Shown: one piece after another, positions 6,464-8,206 of the stretch
How positions within the stretch are numbered: the stretch's first letter is position 1
Layout of the letters: each line of letters starts with the position of its first letter
Origin: Methanobacteriota archaeon
Lineage (GTDB): Archaea > Halobacteriota > Methanomicrobia > Methanomicrobiales > Methanomicrobiaceae
NCBI GenBank assembly: GCA_023396365.1
Contig: JAEWWL010000062.1
Location: 1 to 8,206, forward strand
DNA length: 8,206 nucleotides
Reading direction: 5' to 3'
Notes under the pieces: model-generated
Seen by the model: the letters and a program-made list of their open reading frames with translations, nothing else
Databases searched by the model: none
What the model was told of the DNA's origin: nothing
Translations under genes and position numbers: made by a program

Positions 6464-7935
6464 AGAAATTTTCTCCTGTTTGCCGCTCTTAAAATGTAAG
6501 GACCTGCCTCATCCATATGATTGGACGAGAGCTTTTTTATTATCACATCAGTTGCCTCTTTATGCTCAGGGTCAGTTTCAAAGTCTCCAAGGATCTCAGA
6601 TGCAAATTTGTAATCCTCCTTTGGAATATAAGGAGAATCTGAATTTGCATATTTCATCGCATCTCTCAAATCATTTTCAAAATGCAGGTATACATCACAG
6701 AGCTTATCATAGTCGCTGTCTTTTATCGCTGCTATTCCAAGAATTTCCGGCGGCAGTCCAAGTGAATAGCATGCTGCAGTAAATGTTATTGCCCGCGGAA
6801 GATTTAAGCCGCCGTTATTTCTGGAGTAGCCAAAAAGACCGATGTGAAGCTTTCTTTTTCTTCTTCCAGGTATATATTCAGCTACCCTGTTTATCAGAGG
6901 GCAGAGTTTGTAGAGTCTTTTGTAATACTCCTCAGAGCATTTATCAAAAAGATATAAGCTGGAATCCTCATCAACATCAAGAGATGCGCCGGGTATTCTC
7001 TCCTCAAGTTTTTGAATACCCTCACGAACCAAATCAGCCGGATAGTCATATTTGAAAGCTGACTGTATTGTAAATGTCTGCACGCCGGGATATTCTTCTG
7101 TCACCCTTTCTATATTATCGGGCCGGAGGTTGCCCCTGAACGGTGCCGAGCCGACACCAATTATCGGGTATATCGGAATGCCGGCATTTTCAGACAATAC
7201 AGACATTTTCATAAGCGCTATTTTGTTTAAAAGAACAGCTCCTATATTTCCGTAGTTAATGGCAGGGTCCGAGCGTGCAAAAAATACCCGCTGGTAATCA
7301 AGATCTTTGTTTTCAATATATCTTCTGACAATCTTATCAGAGTTTAGCATTCCTTCCCTGTTCTCGAATAAAGGTATTATATTAATTTTTTCAGGCCTGA
7401 ATTCTCCAATCCAGTCTGAGATTTTTATATTCCGGCCGCCAAGTTTTTTATACTGTTTTCCGATTACAAATTCACAATAATACTGATAAATATTGTCTAT
7501 TGACTCATATGATGTTGTCATTGGAAGTATTACTTCAAATATCGGCGCAATGTCATTTCCATAAAATATTTTGGCGATATCATAAGAACGCGGGATGCTT
7601 TCAAGTGTCTCTAAAAGTATCTTTGCCTCTGTTTTTTCAATTTCAGGATTGGGAAGTCTTAGCGTTAAGAATACATCCTTTCCAATCTGATTTTGTGAAA
7701 AGAATGAATCATACTTTGAAAGAAGCTTTTTTACAACAAAATTATCAACTTCTTTTCCCTCGCAGTCCCACATCTGTTCCCTGCAATACAGATGGGAATA
7801 TGCATAATAAGCCTCAAGGACTTCCTCCTCTCCGCCCATAAGCGGATTGCATGCAAAAAACGGAGTGTTTACATTGTCCGGATGCTGGGTGCTCATGGTT
7901 TTTGGAACTTTAAAAATTCCCTGACTCATATTCAT
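6457..7935 (-). CDS. ppcA: Archaeal-type phosphoenolpyruvate carboxylase
   Basis: Carboxylates phosphoenolpyruvate with bicarbonate to oxaloacetate, feeding biosynthesis in the cytoplasm of an autotrophic or acetate-assimilating methanogen. 492 aa from the chosen start, the length of the short archaeal type (PF14010) and about half of bacterial PEPC. Landmarks: TMSTQHPDNV at 13-22, EQMWDCEGKEVD at 53-64, LTLRLPNPEIEKTEAK near 90-105, RSDPAINYG at 221-229, GVGSAPFRGNL at 260-270, PGVQTFTIQSAFKYDYP near 283-299, IGLFGYSRNNGG at 365-376 and LPRAITFTAA at 379-388. Three closely spaced starts are possible: TTG 7944, ATG 7935 and ATG 7929. None has a good SD, and ATG 7935 was chosen as the first ATG. 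It converges on the flippase-like gene and appears to be monocistronic. Confidence 0.95.
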   Translation of the reverse strand: MNMSQGIFKVPKTMSTQHPDNVNTPFFACNPLMGGEEEVLEAYYAYSHLYCREQMWDCEGKEVDNFVVKKLLSKYDSFFSQNQIGKDVFLTLRLPNPEIEKTEAKILLETLESIPRSYDIAKIFYGNDIAPIFEVILPMTTSYESIDNIYQYYCEFVIGKQYKKLGGRNIKISDWIGEFRPEKINIIPLFENREGMLNSDKIVRRYIENKDLDYQRVFFARSDPAINYGNIGAVLLNKIALMKMSVLSENAGIPIYPIIGVGSAPFRGNLRPDNIERVTEEYPGVQTFTIQSAFKYDYPADLVREGIQKLEERIPGASLDVDEDSSLYLFDKCSEEYYKRLYKLCPLINRVAEYIPGRRKRKLHIGLFGYSRNNGGLNLPRAITFTAACYSLGLPPEILGIAAIKDSDYDKLCDVYLHFENDLRDAMKYANSDSPYIPKEDYKFASEILGDFETDPEHKEATDVIIKKLSSNHMDEAGPYILRAANRRKFLG

Positions 7936-7960
7936 TTTATTCAAAGATTATTTGCTGTTT

Positions 7961-8001
7961 ACCTTATTGAAGATCTTGGTTGACAGGAAGAGATATTATT
8001 A
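7961..8001 (-). promoter_or_regulatory. Putative ppcA promoter region
   Basis: On the minus strand TAATAATAT (complement of 7993-8001) is a TATA-like core; transcription would begin near 7972, leaving a leader of roughly 37 nt before ATG 7935. AAGGT (complement of 7961-7965) would then be near the 5' end, too far from any start codon to act as a normal SD. A second AT-rich candidate lies further upstream at 8019-8032. Confidence 0.3.
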
Positions 8002-8005
8002 CTAA

Positions 8006-8158
8006 ATGTCTTTTTGCGATATGATAAATAAAAAATCCAGAAATTATTTTGAATTACAAAAGTCTGTAAAAAAAATTCTAAAATACCTTAAGAATTTCGA
8101 AGAATCAATCCAAAAAAAACCAATACCTCACGGTATCTTAAAAAAAATCACAGAATAA
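8006..8158 (+). CDS. Possible 50-aa lysine-rich small protein
   Basis: An ATG-to-TAA frame of 50 codons in the AT-rich end region, divergent from ppcA. The product is about a quarter lysine (13 of 50). The stretch YFELQKSVKKILKYLKNFEESIQ can be read as an amphipathic helix, followed by a short tail with IPHGILKKITE. No homologue is recognised. A stop codon directly precedes the ATG. The only SD-like motif (AGGAAG at 7985-7990) is 15 nt away, and a second in-frame ATG is at 8021. In a region this rich in A, a frame of this length can arise by chance, so this is only a candidate. Confidence 0.25.
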   Translation: MSFCDMINKKSRNYFELQKSVKKILKYLKNFEESIQKKPIPHGILKKITE

Positions 8159-8167
8159 TACTCATTT

Positions 8168-8206
8168 GCTTTATAAACAATTGCAGCGTTAGATGGTTTC
8201 CGAGAA
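8168..8206 (+). promoter_or_regulatory. TATA-like element at the window edge
   Basis: GCTTTATAAAC at 8168-8178 contains TTTATAAA (8170-8177), the cleanest TATA-like core in the window, with a predicted transcription start near 8200. It probably serves a gene or RNA beyond the end. An ATG at 8193 lies just before the predicted start site and is followed by only three complete codons, so nothing can be said of a product. Confidence 0.35.

Noticed and set aside
6480..7841. Several plus-strand open frames opposite ppcA
   Set aside because: They are antisense shadows of a clearly recognised PEP carboxylase; their products are low-complexity and have no family signature or SD.
8180..8206. Start of a tRNA gene downstream of the TATA-like element
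   Set aside because: The bases present do not show an acceptor stem and D-arm pattern, and too little sequence remains to judge.

Overview
The window looks like chromosomal DNA of a methanogenic euryarchaeon, most likely of the order Methanomicrobiales. This rests on a class I lysyl-tRNA synthetase of the methanogen type, a diphthine synthase (diphthamide is an archaeal/eukaryotic EF2 modification), a DUF357 protein, an archaeal-type PEP carboxylase and archaeal-style signals (TATA-like boxes, SD motifs such as GAGGTGA, GTGA/ATGA stop-start overlaps). The order is inferred from overall protein resemblance and was not tested by a search. I see no mobile element, CRISPR array, rRNA or tRNA gene.

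Layout. Bases 35-3310 (+) hold a tightly packed set: lysS, a radical SAM protein of unknown function that overlaps the end of lysS, and a cis-prenyltransferase (UppS/DHDDS type) that overlaps the radical SAM gene by 4 bp. Running towards it and overlapping its stop by 13 bp is a shorter, degenerate cis-prenyltransferase homologue (3298-3891, -). Bases 3892-4021 are a divergent intergenic region with a TGTGA-N6-TCACA palindrome. Bases 4022-5343 (+) are dph5 followed, through an ATGA overlap, by a protein made of two DUF357 repeats. Bases 5401-6450 (+) encode a membrane protein of the flippase-like/LPG-synthase-TM family. It converges, across a 6-bp gap inside a palindrome, on archaeal PEP carboxylase (6457-7935, -). 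The last 270 bases are AT-rich, with a possible 50-codon ORF and a TATA-like element near the edge.

How the genes fit together. lysS, dph5 and ppcA are housekeeping genes for translation, EF2 modification and anaplerotic CO2 fixation. The most interesting point is the prenyltransferase pair. The + strand protein keeps the catalytic Asp and the IPP-binding Arg/Ser residues, but has lost the usual RxG tail and the usual position of the metal-binding Glu. The - strand protein shows the opposite pattern and ends in RYGK. This matches the split between DHDDS and NgBR/Nus1 in eukaryotes and the heteromeric enzyme reported from Methanosarcina. I infer that the two make one enzyme that synthesises the polyprenyl carrier lipid for surface glycosylation. 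The nearby flippase-like protein may work on the same lipid-linked process, but that link is speculative.
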